Positions 63,776 to 64,000 of a stretch of DNA of 64,000 bases are shown here, piece by piece. The first letter of the stretch is position 1; each line of letters starts with the position of its first letter. The position numbers and the translations under genes were made by a program. Source of the DNA: Dactylorhiza incarnata (taxonomy: Eukaryota > Streptophyta > Magnoliopsida > Asparagales > Orchidaceae); the NCBI GenBank assembly GCA_033032865.1, contig JAWHQI010000229.1, forward strand, positions 62,001 to 126,000. The letters run 5' to 3'. Under the pieces are notes generated by a model. The model saw only the letters and a list, made by a program, of their open reading frames with translations, made no database searches and was not told where the DNA came from.

Positions 63776-64000
63776 ACAGTCGGAGTTTCTCCAATTGACG
63801 AAGCTTTCCATTGTCGGAGCTTCTCCATTTTCTCTAGATTTCTCTATTCTCTATTCAATCAATGCCTGCGGGTTTAGGACAGCATCCTCCATCGCCCCAA
63901 GGCCCATGGTAACTCATCGATCATCTTCTTATTCTTCCGTTGTCCCACAGTCCCGACAAATTAATGGACAATTGTTTATACTCATGGGTAGCAGTTAAAA
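63776..64000. other. Nothing recognised
   Basis: CAGTCGGAGTTTCTCCA and TTGTCGGAGCTTCTCCA form a short imperfect direct repeat. The frame reaching the window edge has no recognisable content. Confidence 0.5.

Noticed and set aside
1..64000. CRISPR array, operon or bacterial system
   Set aside because: The tandem repeats have no unique spacers, there are no cas-like genes, and all coding context is eukaryotic.

Overview
This window is nuclear DNA from a flowering plant. The evidence is plant-type LTR retrotransposons (Tat-lineage and chromovirus Ty3/gypsy, Ty1/copia), an RTE-type LINE, a SINE-like retroposon, hAT-like miniature elements, and one spliced host gene with canonical GT/AG introns. 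No bacterial, organellar or rRNA genes were seen. I cannot name the species. All family assignments come from motifs and terminal structures read by eye, not from database searches.

The only recognisable host gene is on the + strand: five exons (35023-46382) of an LPEAT1-like lysophospholipid acyltransferase. They carry all four acyltransferase motifs in one continuous frame. A 10,352-bp intron separates the third and fourth visible exons and is packed with transposons. First and last exons were not found, so the gene is partial here.

1-8.9 kb: minus-strand Tat-lineage debris. There is a 45-bp minisatellite, a gag start, an LTR with TATA box and a 111-bp hairpin minisatellite, a copia fragment, and then a decayed but nearly full Tat element (gag, protease, RT, two RNase H domains, integrase) whose primer-binding site matches tRNA-Phe.

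10.5-29.9 kb: a nest three deep. A minus-strand Tekay/Del-like element (10514-29933) contains a SINE (16-bp target duplication), a hAT-like MITE, and a complete plus-strand chromovirus (12084-24359, TSD GAATC). The chromovirus RT gene is itself interrupted by 6.8 kb of a non-coding large retrotransposon whose two LTR pieces are permuted.

29.9-35 kb: LTR fragments, a 484-bp tandem duplication, and an 882-bp foldback element with TG...CA ends and a 5-bp TSD. The other copy of the duplication is its natural empty site.

35-46.4 kb: the acyltransferase exons. Their large intron holds a GAACCG-rich hAT-like element, two solo LTRs with perfect TSDs, two hAT-like elements rich in GCGCC, and a gypsy gag relic.

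46.6-64 kb: a copia element (minus strand) with a LINE fragment inside its RT region, a Tekay-type LTR, a second Tat gag-protease fragment (plus strand), a second chromovirus relic carrying a nested element with a 979-bp internal tandem duplication, simple repeats, and a second compound palindromic foldback element (62663-63770) of the same family as the one at 33.7 kb.

The most interesting signal is that foldback family. It combines LTR-like ends, 5-bp TSDs, and head-to-head tRNA-like pol III promoter motifs at the centre of long palindromes.
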